Below are positions 1 to 9,211 of a stretch of 64,000 nt of DNA, in pieces; the first letter of the stretch is position 1, and every line of letters begins with the position of its first letter. This DNA comes from Clostridia bacterium. GTDB lineage: Bacteria > Bacillota_A > Clostridia > Christensenellales > Aristaeellaceae. The DNA is taken from the NCBI GenBank assembly GCA_017517815.1, contig JAFWYA010000030.1, positions 1-64,000 of the forward strand, given 5' to 3'. The translations under genes and the position numbers were made by a program. Under the pieces are notes generated by a model. It was not told the DNA's origin. It was given only the letters and a program-made list of their open reading frames with translations, and searched no databases.

Positions 1-18
1 GTCATCAGCTCCAGATTG

Positions 19-52
19 ACTCCTCTGTGGGACCACCCGCAGAGGAGTTTTT
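19..52 (+). terminator. Intrinsic terminator of an upstream gene
   Basis: A perfect 13-bp stem (outer arms ACTCCTCTG and CAGAGGAGT, inner GGG/CCC with one T-G wobble) closes on the loop ACCA and is followed by five T. It ends transcription arriving from left of the window, so the first gene needs its own promoter or readthrough. Confidence 0.85.
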
Positions 53-157
53 CGTTGTATATCAAGGCTTTCGGGGTTTTGTGCTTTTTCGTGCCGGATG
101 GTTGGTTGGCTTTGCAGCCAGCTAATTTTCATCCGGTTTTTTGTGTTTCCAGCTAAC

Positions 158-634
158 ATGATTTTCATCACCTTGGGTTCGCAGAAATTTCCGTTTAACA
201 GGCTTCTTCGCGCAGTGGACGAGCAGGTGGAAGCGGGACGCATCACTGGACCGATTTTTGCACAGATCGGCGCCAGTGATTACCTGCCCAAGCACTTTGA
301 ATGGCAGCGCTATCTGAGCCGCGAGGAGTTTGCCACACAGATGGAAAAAGTGGATTTGGTTATCACTCATGGCGGAACAGGTGCTATTGTTGGAGCACTT
401 AAAAAGGGCAAAAAAGTGATTGCTGTGCCAAGACTTGCCAAATATGGCGAGCACGTGGACGATCACCAGCTGCAGTTGATTGCACAATTCAAAGAACTCA
501 ACCTGATCTGCGAGTGCAGCGATTGCGGCGATTTGTGGAAATTAGTGCCCCAGACAATGACTACTGTATTTGCAAGCTATGAGAGCAATACCGCCGCAAT
601 TATCGAAAGCATCGAGCAGTTTGTTTCAGACTAA
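158..634 (+). CDS. PssE/Alg13-like glycosyltransferase subunit (GT28 C-terminal fold)
   Basis: A 158-residue protein matching the stand-alone UDP-binding half of split GT28 enzymes (PssE, EpsF, Alg13). In this family it partners a membrane PssD/Alg14-like acceptor subunit and adds the second sugar to a lipid-linked primer at the cytoplasmic face. Visible signs are the opening MIFITLGSQKFPF and the UDP-binding segment THGGTGAIVGALKKGKK near residues 70-86. The ATG at 158 is preferred because homologues begin MIF-T-G; the upstream in-frame GTG/TTG-type extension looks unnatural, and no good ribosome site is visible. No PssD partner lies beside it within the window. It is followed closely by the TupA-like gene, suggesting one operon. 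Confidence 0.75.
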   Translation: MIFITLGSQKFPFNRLLRAVDEQVEAGRITGPIFAQIGASDYLPKHFEWQRYLSREEFATQMEKVDLVITHGGTGAIVGALKKGKKVIAVPRLAKYGEHVDDHQLQLIAQFKELNLICECSDCGDLWKLVPQTMTTVFASYESNTAAIIESIEQFVSD

Positions 635-647
635 AGGGGAAACAACG

Positions 648-1550
648 ATGAATCAGCTTCTCAAAAGCATGTATCATGGTATTCTGAGGGCGCTGCCTGC
701 AAAGCCAGCGCTATACCTGATGTATTTTAGGGGTTATCACAGGGTGCTTGATTTGAAGCATCCAAAATACTACGGTGAAAAAATCCAGTGGCTCAAATTG
801 TACGGAGGACTGGAAGAACTGGCCGACTATGTGGACAAGTATAAGGTTAGAGCTTACGTTGACAAAATTATTGGACCGGGACATGTGGCTCGACTGATTG
901 GAGTATATGATCGCGCAGAAGAGATCGACTTTGACGAGCTTCCCCAGCAATTTGTAGCCAAGAGTACCAACGGTACGCAGACGGTGCTGATTTGCAGGGA
1001 CAAACCAACATTGGACATTCCAAAGGCTCGAAAAACTATGAACGCTTGGCTTGACGAGCGATTTGACGAAGTCAAGAAAGAGCCTCAGTACAAAAATGTT
1101 CAAAGTCGTATTTTGATTGAGGAATATCTGCAGGATGATTCCGGAGAACTGAGAGACTACAAATTTTATTGTTTTGATGGAAAACCACTGTGGTACTCAG
1201 TTTTCAATGGTCGTTTTTCAAATAAAACGGTTGATACCTACACCATTGACGGGCAGTTTTTGCCCGACTTTCAAAATGGTGGCACGCATGCGAAACTTAG
1301 TGAGCATCCGCTGCCTAAACCAGAACAGCTTGAAGAACTTGTCGCCTGCGCACAGGCATTGGCCCAACCGTTTACCTATGTCAGGGTCGATTTGTACCTG
1401 GTCAAAGGTCATGTTTATTTTGGCGAGTTAACCTTTACTGATGGTGCGGGATGCGAGCCTATGATTCCGCTGGAAAAATATGATGTAGAATTTGCCAGAC
1501 GGATTCCGCTGTCCAAAGTATTAAAGCAGCAAGAGGAGAACAACACGTGA
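648..1550 (+). CDS. TupA-like ATP-grasp protein (polysaccharide or peptide ligase)
   Basis: A 300-residue protein of the ATPgrasp_TupA family, named after the Bacillus protein that makes teichuronopeptide. ATP-grasp enzymes form amide or ester bonds through an acyl-phosphate; here the substrate is unknown, but capsule-linked members are thought to attach amino acids or peptides to sugars. Family marks include YLMYFRGY near residue 25, the VDKYKVR segment near residue 65, FVAKSTNGTQTVLI (nucleotide loop), ILIEEYL and the DLYLVKGHVYFGELTF metal/ATP segment near the C-terminus. The start follows a GGGGAAAC ribosome site. A second family member lies at 33708 in cluster B and shares the same block order. 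Confidence 0.75.
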   Translation: MNQLLKSMYHGILRALPAKPALYLMYFRGYHRVLDLKHPKYYGEKIQWLKLYGGLEELADYVDKYKVRAYVDKIIGPGHVARLIGVYDRAEEIDFDELPQQFVAKSTNGTQTVLICRDKPTLDIPKARKTMNAWLDERFDEVKKEPQYKNVQSRILIEEYLQDDSGELRDYKFYCFDGKPLWYSVFNGRFSNKTVDTYTIDGQFLPDFQNGGTHAKLSEHPLPKPEQLEELVACAQALAQPFTYVRVDLYLVKGHVYFGELTFTDGAGCEPMIPLEKYDVEFARRIPLSKVLKQQEENNT

Positions 1551-2431
1551 AGGATGCGCTTTTTCGCTGGTGGCAAAGGCTGAGCAAGATGGTGTATATT
1601 GCGGTGACAGGCTTGGTATACACGATTCTCTCGCGCCGGAAGGCAGGGTACATTCCTTTGAACTGCGAGGAGAAAAAAGCCATTCGTACTTACTGGAAAC
1701 AGCATTTTGGCCGCAGGATATCCGTTCATGAGTACGGCTGGTATAAGTCACAGGGCATCGCACCTGATCCACGACTGATCCCGGATGTGGTGTGGCATGC
1801 CGTTATCGAACCATCTTTCACCAATCTTGAGTTGGAAAAGGGTTTTGCCGATAAAAACTATTTTGAGGCAATCATCGGCCGCGAGCATTCGCCCATAACA
1901 CTGTGTCGCTGCATTAACCATCAGTTACTGGATAGAAATTATCGCCCACTGAACGTTGCAGACACCCTGAGTGTTTTAAAGGAAGAAGAGGAACTCATCT
2001 GCAAGCCTTCTCTTGACACCGGTGGGGGAAGAGTGATTGCATTCATCCGTACAGCTGAAATGGACGAGGAGAAGATACTTGCTCTTATCAACCAGTACAA
2101 TGGCAATTTCATCATTCAGGAAATCATCAGCCAGCATAGTTTTATGAGCGGACTTAACAGCAGTTCAATCAATACGATACGCATCACGACGTTCCTATAT
2201 AAAAATACTTTGCGAACCTTGTGCGCAGCCTTACGCATCGGCGGCAGTGACAGTCGGGTGGACAATTTTGCATCTGGCGGCCATTTTGTACCGCTGACTC
2301 AGGAAGGAAAAATGTATGCGTACGGCCTTCAAGAAAACAAACAAACACGAGAATTTAGCAAGAGTACAAAATTGGCGGATGGCAGAACGTTTGAAGGCAT
2401 GCATGTTCCATCGTTTGGAAAAATCGGATGA
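1547..2431 (+). CDS. Sugar-transfer-associated ATP-grasp protein, C-terminally truncated
   Basis: A 294-residue protein of the ATPgrasp_ST type. A GTG start overlaps the previous stop (GTGA) behind an AGAGGAG ribosome site, so it is translationally coupled. Recognisable blocks are LICKPSLDTGGGRVIAFIR (ATP loop), NFIIQEIISQHSFMSGLN, and SINTIRITTFLYKN followed by DNFASGGHFVPL. The family normally continues 50-80 residues past this point with the GWD and E-x-N ATP/metal-binding segments. Here translation stops just after HVPSFGKIG, and nothing resembling the missing part appears in the next 45 bases. It is probably a 3'-deleted, inactive copy. Its function in surface polymers is known only by association. 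Confidence 0.65.
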   Translation: MKDALFRWWQRLSKMVYIAVTGLVYTILSRRKAGYIPLNCEEKKAIRTYWKQHFGRRISVHEYGWYKSQGIAPDPRLIPDVVWHAVIEPSFTNLELEKGFADKNYFEAIIGREHSPITLCRCINHQLLDRNYRPLNVADTLSVLKEEEELICKPSLDTGGGRVIAFIRTAEMDEEKILALINQYNGNFIIQEIISQHSFMSGLNSSSINTIRITTFLYKNTLRTLCAALRIGGSDSRVDNFASGGHFVPLTQEGKMYAYGLQENKQTREFSKSTKLADGRTFEGMHVPSFGKIG

Positions 2432-2477
2432 AAGAATGCAATAACTTACAAAAAGCAAATGTATTTGAGGGGGTTCT

Positions 2478-3416
2478 ATGAGAATCGTTCTACTCGGCGG
2501 GGCAGGTTTTATTGGTACAAATCTTGTTATCAGCCTTGCACAGGACCCGGCAAACGACATCACGGTTGTTGAAAGAAAAAAAGAATATTTCAAAAATCTC
2601 GAATCGTTCTGTTTTGCCAATGTGAATTATGCTGAAGCTGAACTTTCCGCCGATACGGTTTTTGACGAGCTTGTCAGGGGGCAGGATATCGTATATCATC
2701 TTTTGAGCACGACCGTTCCAACCACATCCAACCAGCATATCACGGAAGAATTGAAAAACAACGTCATTTTGTCGGCCAACCTTTTTGGAGCATGCGTTAG
2801 GCAAAACGTAAAGAAAGTTGTTTTTCTTTCCTCCGGAGGAACGGTTTACGGCAAGGAGGATACCTGCCCACTCAGTGAAAAGATGCCAACCAATCCGATC
2901 ACTTCCTACGGGGTGCAGAAGGTAACGATTGAAAAGCTGCTGTACCTGTACAATTATATGTATGGTCTGGATTACCGCATCATTCGCCTCTCCAATCCGT
3001 ACGGACCTTTTCAGCGCCCAAACGGCGTTTTGGGCGCGGTTACCACATTTACATACAAGGCGCTTTGCGGTGACGAGATCCTGGTCTATGGCGACGGTTC
3101 GGTTGTGCGCGACTTTATTTATATTGATGATGCCATCAGAGGCATTCTGCAGATCGTAAACGGCAGCAGCAACCATCATACCTTTAACCTTGGATCCGGA
3201 TACGGCACCAGCATTAAAACTATATTGGGAAAAATCCAAAACGTTTTACAACTTAATCTCAACATCCGGTATATGGATGCAAGAAAAGTGGATGTGCCCG
3301 TCAATTATCTTGATATACGGCGCTTTGAGCATGATTTTGGAAACTTGAATCCCGTAAGCCTTGAAACCGGCATCAGACGAACGGCTGATTTTTTAAAAAA
3401 ACACTACAACCTTTAA
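2478..3416 (+). CDS. NAD-dependent epimerase/dehydratase (extended SDR)
   Basis: A 312-residue extended short-chain dehydrogenase acting on nucleotide sugars, most like UDP-glucose/UDP-hexose 4-epimerases. The Rossmann motif GGAGFIG is at residues 7-13, the catalytic Ser lies in SSGGTVYG near 117-124, and the catalytic Tyr/Lys pair is YGVQK near 144-148. NPYGPFQRPNG and DFIYIDD are substrate-pocket blocks. It sits behind GAGGGGGTTCT and 47 bases after the truncated ATP-grasp gene. It likely supplies an epimerised nucleotide sugar to cluster A transferases; the exact sugar cannot be read from the sequence. Confidence 0.85.
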   Translation: MRIVLLGGAGFIGTNLVISLAQDPANDITVVERKKEYFKNLESFCFANVNYAEAELSADTVFDELVRGQDIVYHLLSTTVPTTSNQHITEELKNNVILSANLFGACVRQNVKKVVFLSSGGTVYGKEDTCPLSEKMPTNPITSYGVQKVTIEKLLYLYNYMYGLDYRIIRLSNPYGPFQRPNGVLGAVTTFTYKALCGDEILVYGDGSVVRDFIYIDDAIRGILQIVNGSSNHHTFNLGSGYGTSIKTILGKIQNVLQLNLNIRYMDARKVDVPVNYLDIRRFEHDFGNLNPVSLETGIRRTADFLKKHYNL

Positions 3417-3433
3417 AGGAAAAGGACTGCAAA

Positions 3434-4594
3434 ATGAGTTTGAACATCATTATTTTAGCTAACAAGTATCCCAATGCCGTTGAGCCCAACGTCAATGTTT
3501 TCACACAGCAGATCGCGTGGAGTTTTGCCGATCAGGGCTGCCGCTGCATTGTGATCTGTCCGTTGGCGCTGAATTACGACAAGCGAAACAAAACGCTGCC
3601 CCAAAGCGAAACTGAAACAACGGAAAAGAGCAATACTGTTCAGGTATACAGGCCTTACTATCTGGGCTTGGGTCAGGAGAGCAAAAAACTGCAGAAGTTC
3701 CGTGTGGCCGTTACAACGCGCGCATATATCGCCGCTGCCGAAAAGGTTCTGCGTATGCTGAATCTGACAGACGCTGTCTTGTTTGCAGAATTTCTTTGCC
3801 CTGCCGGCGTGGCCGCATCTGTGCTTGGGAAAAAATACAATGTTCGCTCCTTCATGCAATGCGGGGAAGCCACCTATCAGGGCGATAAAAAGTATGGCAA
3901 TCAAAAACTCAGAGACAAGCTGCTGTGCCATTTGACGGGCGTGATAGCGCTTTCCGGTCAGAACAGGGATTATCTGGTCAATGCCGGCGTGGTGCCCAAC
4001 GAAAAGGTGATCATACTCCCTAGCGGTTACAGAAGAGACAGGATTTATCAGAGGGACAAACTACAGGCAAGAAAAAAGCTAGGCTTGCCAGAAGACAAGT
4101 TTATTGTGGGTTTCTGCGGTAGCTATGACGTACGCAAGGGCGTTTTGAGGCTGGAAAAAGCAGTCGACATGATCGAAGATCCGGATGTATGCCTTGCGGC
4201 AGTAGGCAGGGGTACCTGCATGCCCACCAGTCCCAAGTGCGTGTGGACGGGCACCATCAACCATGAGGAACTGGCATGGTTCTATAGTGCGGTGGACGTA
4301 TTTGCCTTCCCAACCTACAATGAAGGATGCTGCACGGCTATCGTCGAAGCCATTGCATGCGGCTGCCCCATCATTTCGTCCGACAGGCCGTTCAACTACG
4401 AAATTTGTAACCCTACCAATTCTATTTTGATCGATCCGGATGACATTGAGGCGATGAAAAACAGCATTCTGCTGTTGAAGAACAACCCTGAACTGCGGCA
4501 GTCTCTTTCAGAGGGCAGCCTGCAGATGAGCCAGAGCCTCAGCCTTGACGAAAAGGCCCAAAGAGCGATTGAATTTATGAACAGAGCATGCTGA
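3434..4594 (+). CDS. Glycosyltransferase family 4 (GT-B fold)
   Basis: A 386-residue cytoplasmic glycosyltransferase. The N-terminal acceptor domain starts with ILANKYPNAVEPNVNVF. The C-terminal donor domain begins around VGFCGSYDVRKGV near residue 225 and contains the GT4 signature E-x7-E as FPTYNEGCCTAIVEAIACGCPII near residues 290-312. It lies 17 bases after the epimerase with an AAAGGAAAAGGA ribosome site, in the cluster A operon. Donor and acceptor are unknown. Substantial similarity to exopolysaccharide GT4 enzymes supports the class but not the specificity. Confidence 0.85.
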   Translation: MSLNIIILANKYPNAVEPNVNVFTQQIAWSFADQGCRCIVICPLALNYDKRNKTLPQSETETTEKSNTVQVYRPYYLGLGQESKKLQKFRVAVTTRAYIAAAEKVLRMLNLTDAVLFAEFLCPAGVAASVLGKKYNVRSFMQCGEATYQGDKKYGNQKLRDKLLCHLTGVIALSGQNRDYLVNAGVVPNEKVIILPSGYRRDRIYQRDKLQARKKLGLPEDKFIVGFCGSYDVRKGVLRLEKAVDMIEDPDVCLAAVGRGTCMPTSPKCVWTGTINHEELAWFYSAVDVFAFPTYNEGCCTAIVEAIACGCPIISSDRPFNYEICNPTNSILIDPDDIEAMKNSILLLKNNPELRQSLSEGSLQMSQSLSLDEKAQRAIEFMNRAC

Positions 4595-4611
4595 AAGGGT
4601 AGGGTGCTGTT

Positions 4612-5775
4612 ATGAAAAAAGTTGGCTTGGCGGTATGTTATGATACAAAGAATTTTGGAAGCCAACTGCAGGTGTTGGCGACAGTAAAAAAAGTTGAAGA
4701 CCTCGGGTGTGAGGCTGAGATAATTAGGTACAAAAAAAAGCTTACGCCTCAATTTGTGCGGCAGACCCTTCCCCGGCTATTTAATATATCTTTTGTCGCG
4801 TCCAAACTTCGAAGCAAGGTACAAGCGAAAAAAATGGCCAAATATCCGGCGTATGTCAAGCTGATCAAAGTGCGCAACACGCGGTTCAGCCAGTTTGTCA
4901 AAACCCATTTTGACTGCCTTTCGCCAGTTTATGCAGGATGGGAAACGCTTGTAAAAGAAACGCGTAAAAACTACGACATGTTTCTTTGCGGAAGCGACCA
5001 ACTGTGGCTTCCAAACAATCTGGGCAGCCATTTTTATACGCTGGAGTTTGCGCCTGACGACAAAAAGAAGGTTTCATACGCGACCAGCTTTGGCGTAAGC
5101 TGTATCCCCTCTTTCCAGAAAAAACGCACAGCCAGGTACCTACAAAGGTTTGATGCGCTCAGCACAAGAGAACTTGCCGGCGCGAAGATCATCAGGGAAC
5201 TGACGGGGATCGCCGCCAAAGTTGTGTGCGACCCGACGATGCTTCTTACCCCAGAAGATTGGGCGGAGGTCATTTGCGAGAAAAAACTGATCGAAAAACC
5301 GTATGTTTTCTGCTATTTTCTGGGCTCCAATACCGAGCACCGGCTTGCAGCGGAAAGGCTGAAGCAGGAATTGGGGCTGGAACTGGTATCCTGCCCGTTT
5401 TTGGATTCCTTTGCTGAATGCGATTTGACCTTCGCCGATGAAAAACTGTTTGATGTGGATGCTGCCGACTTTGTGAACCTGATCCGAAATGCCGAATATG
5501 TACTCACCGATTCCTTCCATGGAACGGTTTTCAGTATTCTGCATCAAAAAAAGTTTTTGACGTTCAACCGCTTTGGCAATGAAGCCAATTCCCGCAACAG
5601 CAGAATTGACAGTCTGTGCGAACTGCTGAAGCTGCAGGAAAGGCGCTATGATGGCAGTGTGGAAAAGCTATTCGACGAAATTGATTATGAAATGGTTGGA
5701 CGGGAACTGGACGCTTTGCGGGAGGCGTCCATCTGCTATCTGCGCGATGCGCTTGAACTGGTGAAAGAATCATGA
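4612..5775 (+). CDS. Polysaccharide pyruvyl transferase family protein
   Basis: A 387-residue member of the CsaB/WcaK superfamily, which transfers pyruvate from phosphoenolpyruvate to a sugar to give a ketal. Features are the N-terminal KKVGLAVCYDTKNFGSQLQ, the FLCGSDQLWLP block (G-S-D-Q-x-W) near residue 126, and the hallmark TDSFHGTVFSILHQKKFLTF near residues 301-320. The last bases overlap the next gene by four (ATGA), so the two are coupled. This pairing with an F420-dehydrogenase-beta-like protein recurs in surface polysaccharide loci. It probably adds an acidic pyruvate group to the repeat unit of cluster A. Confidence 0.85.
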   Translation: MKKVGLAVCYDTKNFGSQLQVLATVKKVEDLGCEAEIIRYKKKLTPQFVRQTLPRLFNISFVASKLRSKVQAKKMAKYPAYVKLIKVRNTRFSQFVKTHFDCLSPVYAGWETLVKETRKNYDMFLCGSDQLWLPNNLGSHFYTLEFAPDDKKKVSYATSFGVSCIPSFQKKRTARYLQRFDALSTRELAGAKIIRELTGIAAKVVCDPTMLLTPEDWAEVICEKKLIEKPYVFCYFLGSNTEHRLAAERLKQELGLELVSCPFLDSFAECDLTFADEKLFDVDAADFVNLIRNAEYVLTDSFHGTVFSILHQKKFLTFNRFGNEANSRNSRIDSLCELLKLQERRYDGSVEKLFDEIDYEMVGRELDALREASICYLRDALELVKES

Positions 5776-6971
5776 TTGAAATAGGCAACAAGGTGGATTG
5801 CTGCGGCTGCACGGCATGTGCCAGTGTGTGCCCTAAACAGTGTATCGTTATGAAGCCGGACGAAGAGGGTTTTTTATACCCGGAGGTCAATAAGGCAGAA
5901 TGCGTTGGCTGTGAACTGTGTGTGAAAAGCTGCCCGGTGATTAACCACCGTCCGTCGAATGAAGATGTGCAAGGTACTTATGCGGTGCGTGCTATGGATG
6001 AAGCTGCCGTGAAGGACAGTACATCCGGAGGAGTATTCACACCGCTGGCAATGATGGTGCTGCAAAAGGGCGGAGTGATTTGTGCTGCGGGGTATGATGT
6101 AAATTTTCAGGTAGTCCATCAGTTCATCGACGGACAAAAGTCATGGCATGCTGATGACTTAAAACGTTTTCGCGGTTCGAAGTATGTGCAGAGCAACCTG
6201 AAGGACTGTTATTCCCATATTCGTACACTGCTGACGGAGGGGCGTGAGGTATGTTTCGTGGGGACCCCATGTCAGGTGTATGGACTGAAACATTTTTTGC
6301 AAAAAGAATATGCTGGCTTGCTGACAGTCGATCTGGTGTGTCACGGTGTACCTTCACCCGAAATGTGGGCTCAGTATCTGGAATATCAAAAACAGAAGTA
6401 CCGCGCTGAAATCCAGTCTGTATGCTTTCGCAGCAAACGCTATGGATATCACAGCGGAGGCTTTATGAAGATAGGTTTTTCCAATGGAAAAACCTATCTG
6501 GCCAGTGCAAGAATCGACCCAATGTTAAAATGTTTTTTTGCAGAAATAGCATCACGACCTATTTGCTATCAGTGTCCGTTTAAACAGAAAAAGCATTGCA
6601 GCGATCTGACGATTTATGATTGTTGGAGTTACGGCATGCTTACAAATAAAAAGGATGACGATCTGGGCTATACCAATGTAATGGTACAGTCTTTCAAAGG
6701 CGGCCAAACATTGCAGGCAATGTCGTCAAGCGTAACGATCATCCCGGTGGATACTGCAGCTGCTATCGATAATAACGGGTCTATGGTGGAAAATTGCCCG
6801 CAGGCGCATTCGAAGAGGCCGGTGTTTTATCAGGACATATGTTCGGAGGAACTCGGGGCGCATGTGCAGCAGTTTTTACCGGTTACGTGGAAGGATTATG
6901 CCATTGAATATGGCAAAAGACTCATTTACCAGTTCCCGTTTCTCCGTAGTATTCGCCAACTAGTCAAATGA
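5772..6971 (+). CDS. Coenzyme F420 hydrogenase/dehydrogenase beta-like Fe-S protein
   Basis: A 399-residue protein with two N-terminal 4Fe-4S clusters: CCGCTACASVCPKQC at residues 10-24 and CVGCELCVKSCPV around residues 47-59. A FrhB-type N-terminal domain (TSGGVFTPLA, FRGSKYVQSN, FVGTPCQVYGLK) and a FrhB C-terminal domain with VCHGVPSP and further Cys (CYQCPFKQKKHCSD) follow. Real FrhB reduces F420 with FAD; bacterial capsule-locus members have unknown reactions and may do a flavin-dependent reduction on a sugar. It is coupled to the pyruvyl transferase by a four-base overlap, which suggests a shared substrate. Confidence 0.8.
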   Translation: MIEIGNKVDCCGCTACASVCPKQCIVMKPDEEGFLYPEVNKAECVGCELCVKSCPVINHRPSNEDVQGTYAVRAMDEAAVKDSTSGGVFTPLAMMVLQKGGVICAAGYDVNFQVVHQFIDGQKSWHADDLKRFRGSKYVQSNLKDCYSHIRTLLTEGREVCFVGTPCQVYGLKHFLQKEYAGLLTVDLVCHGVPSPEMWAQYLEYQKQKYRAEIQSVCFRSKRYGYHSGGFMKIGFSNGKTYLASARIDPMLKCFFAEIASRPICYQCPFKQKKHCSDLTIYDCWSYGMLTNKKDDDLGYTNVMVQSFKGGQTLQAMSSSVTIIPVDTAAAIDNNGSMVENCPQAHSKRPVFYQDICSEELGAHVQQFLPVTWKDYAIEYGKRLIYQFPFLRSIRQLVK

Positions 6972-7011
6972 AAACTGTTGTCAGTGAAGAAAAAACAGGT
7001 AGAAGAGAAGT

Positions 7012-8463
7012 ATGAAAAAACCGGGAGTCAAAAAGAATTTCGGATATAACATGGTCTATCAGATCTTTCTGATGATTCTGCCGTTGGTTACCACGCCGTA
7101 TATTGCGCGCGTACTTGGTGCAGAGGGTGTGGGAATTTATTCGTACACCTATTCTATTGCACACTATTTTGCGTTGTTTGGCATTTTGGGTACAGACAAT
7201 TACGGCAACAACTGCATCGCCAAAATCAGGGATGACACACAAAAGCGCAACACTGTTTTTTCGGAAATTTATTCCATGCAACTGATTATTTCACTGACGG
7301 CAGCAGCAGCGTACTTGGTGTATGCACTGTTTTGGGCGCAGCATAGGCAGTATGCGCTGATTCAGGGATTGTATGTACTGACGGCCGTTGTAGACGTCAG
7401 CTGGCTGTTTTGCGGTATGGAGGATTTCCGCCTGACGGTCACAAAGCAGATTTCCATCAAAGTATTTACGCTGGCAGCGATCTTTGTATTTGTGAGAACA
7501 TCAGCCGATTTGTGGAAGTATATTGCTATTCTCAGCGGTGGTCAACTGCTGGCACAAATGAGCATGTGCTTTTTTGTAAGGCGTTATGTGCGGTTTGCTT
7601 TCAGTGGAATTCGAAGGGCGCTGCCACACTTGAAGGAAATAGTTATTTTGTTCATCCCGGTCGTGGCTACTAGCGTGTACCGCATTATGGATAAGGTGAT
7701 GTTGGGTGCCATGAGTTCCATGGCACAGGTGGGTTACTACGAAGGGGCCGAAAAACTGATTAACGTATGCCTTTGCGTAATTGGATCGTTTGGCGCGGTG
7801 ATGATGCCACGCATGTCCAATCTGTTTGGTCAGGGCAAAAAAGAGGAGTGCATGGACCTTTTTGTGCGTTCAATGGAAATTGCGCTGTTTATAGGCTTTG
7901 CCATTACGTTTGGTATTTCGTCTGTTGCAGATGTTTTTGTGCCTGTTTTTTACGGTTCAGGCTATGAGCAGAGCATTGGCATTACAGTACTGCTTTCAGT
8001 TACGGTGCCGTTTATTACCTGGGCATGTATTGTGCGTATGCTGTATTTGCTTCCAGCACAGAGAAACCGCGTATATATCCAGTCAGTCTTTACGGGTGCA
8101 GCTGCCAACGTGATTGTTAATGCCCTGCTCATCCCCCAATATGGCGCGGTAGGCGCAGCCGTGGGCACGATCTGTGCGGAAACATTGGTGGCGGTATCGC
8201 AGACAATGATGGTGAATAAGGAATTGGATATTGTCAAATGTCTGCGGAAAAGCCTTCCATTTCTTTTGTTTGGCATACTGATGTGGGGAGCGGTGAAGCT
8301 TATTCCTGCATCGTTGGGATCGGTGGGCCTGACACTGACAGTCAAAATCAGCGTAGGAGCGGCGATGTATCTCGCATGTTCGGGCTTGTATTTTATTGCA
8401 ACCAAAAATCAGTTGGCAATGGGATTTATATGGCAAATCAGAAACAAAATCCGTCACAAATGA
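7012..8463 (+). CDS. Wzx-type polysaccharide flippase (MOP superfamily)
   Basis: A 483-residue integral membrane protein with about 12-14 hydrophobic segments. The opening KKNFGYNMVYQIFLMILPLVTTPYIARVLG is typical of oligosaccharide-unit flippases (Polysacc_synt plus a C-terminal MurJ-like half). It would turn undecaprenyl-linked repeat units to the outer face. A purine-rich AGAAGAGAAG precedes the ATG. It closes the intact part of cluster A; a separate flippase is present at 35902 in cluster B, so the two clusters may make two polymers. Confidence 0.85.
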   Translation: MKKPGVKKNFGYNMVYQIFLMILPLVTTPYIARVLGAEGVGIYSYTYSIAHYFALFGILGTDNYGNNCIAKIRDDTQKRNTVFSEIYSMQLIISLTAAAAYLVYALFWAQHRQYALIQGLYVLTAVVDVSWLFCGMEDFRLTVTKQISIKVFTLAAIFVFVRTSADLWKYIAILSGGQLLAQMSMCFFVRRYVRFAFSGIRRALPHLKEIVILFIPVVATSVYRIMDKVMLGAMSSMAQVGYYEGAEKLINVCLCVIGSFGAVMMPRMSNLFGQGKKEECMDLFVRSMEIALFIGFAITFGISSVADVFVPVFYGSGYEQSIGITVLLSVTVPFITWACIVRMLYLLPAQRNRVYIQSVFTGAAANVIVNALLIPQYGAVGAAVGTICAETLVAVSQTMMVNKELDIVKCLRKSLPFLLFGILMWGAVKLIPASLGSVGLTLTVKISVGAAMYLACSGLYFIATKNQLAMGFIWQIRNKIRHK

Positions 8464-8610
8464 TGATCGGCGCATGGCTTATTCGTGAAGAGAGTATGGC
8501 GACACATAGTCATTTTGATTTCAAATGAAAAGATAGCACAGATAAATGAAATTCTTTTTTTCGGCACACCACATGGACAAACTTTTATGTAGGGGACTGT
8601 AATTGCATGT

Positions 8611-9078
8611 TTGGAGAAAAGTCATTTTGAACAAGTTTTAAAGAGGAAGAATACGCACCTTTTGATTCTGACGCTTTTGGGCAATAGCGGCTTGCAATAC
8701 ATGGATCATGATTTGCGTTATAGCATGATATTAACATTTGCAAATATTCTTGTGAGCATAAGCGTTGCAATGTACAGATGTAATATTGTTGTGTCCGAAA
8801 AAGTACAGCATTACGGTTCTTCGCTGAAATTTTTTGCAGGTATATCATATCCGCTGTATCTGTTACATAAAAAGATTGGATATTTCATTATTCGGATGCT
8901 GGAAAACGCAGGTATGGTTAATGAGGTCGTTATTCTTGTGCCGTTTTTTATTGTCATTGTTCTCGCATGGTTGATTTACCGGTTCGTTGAAATTCCTATG
9001 ACCAAAGTTGGTTTGAGAGCAAGCGAAAAATATATTCTTTGTGTGTTATGTAAAAAGCCGATTTCACAGAATGAATGA
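8611..9078 (+). pseudogene. C-terminal remnant of an acyltransferase family 3 (OafA-like) gene
   Basis: The reading frame encodes about three membrane segments, including GISYPLYLLHKKIGYFIIR and a last segment ending RFVEIPMTK. That ISYPLYLLH-K-x-G pattern plus RF-E is the usual C-terminal end of acyltransferase-3 proteins that O-acetylate surface sugars. The N-terminal 200 or so residues with the catalytic His-x10-Arg region are absent, the only start is TTG, and no ribosome site is visible. The sequence from 8464 to 8610 carries no recognisable coding content. It is best read as a 5'-deleted remnant of the last gene of cluster A. Confidence 0.6.
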
Positions 9079-9211
9079 CAAGAAAACACGATTACAGATT
9101 ATTTATTAAACAGCCCCAAAGACGTTTGTGTTTTTCTGCAAAGTCCATGTTCATTTATACCGGGTCTGAGAAATTCGCCCTTCGGAAATCCCCCCCGCCA
9201 TCTCAAACAGA

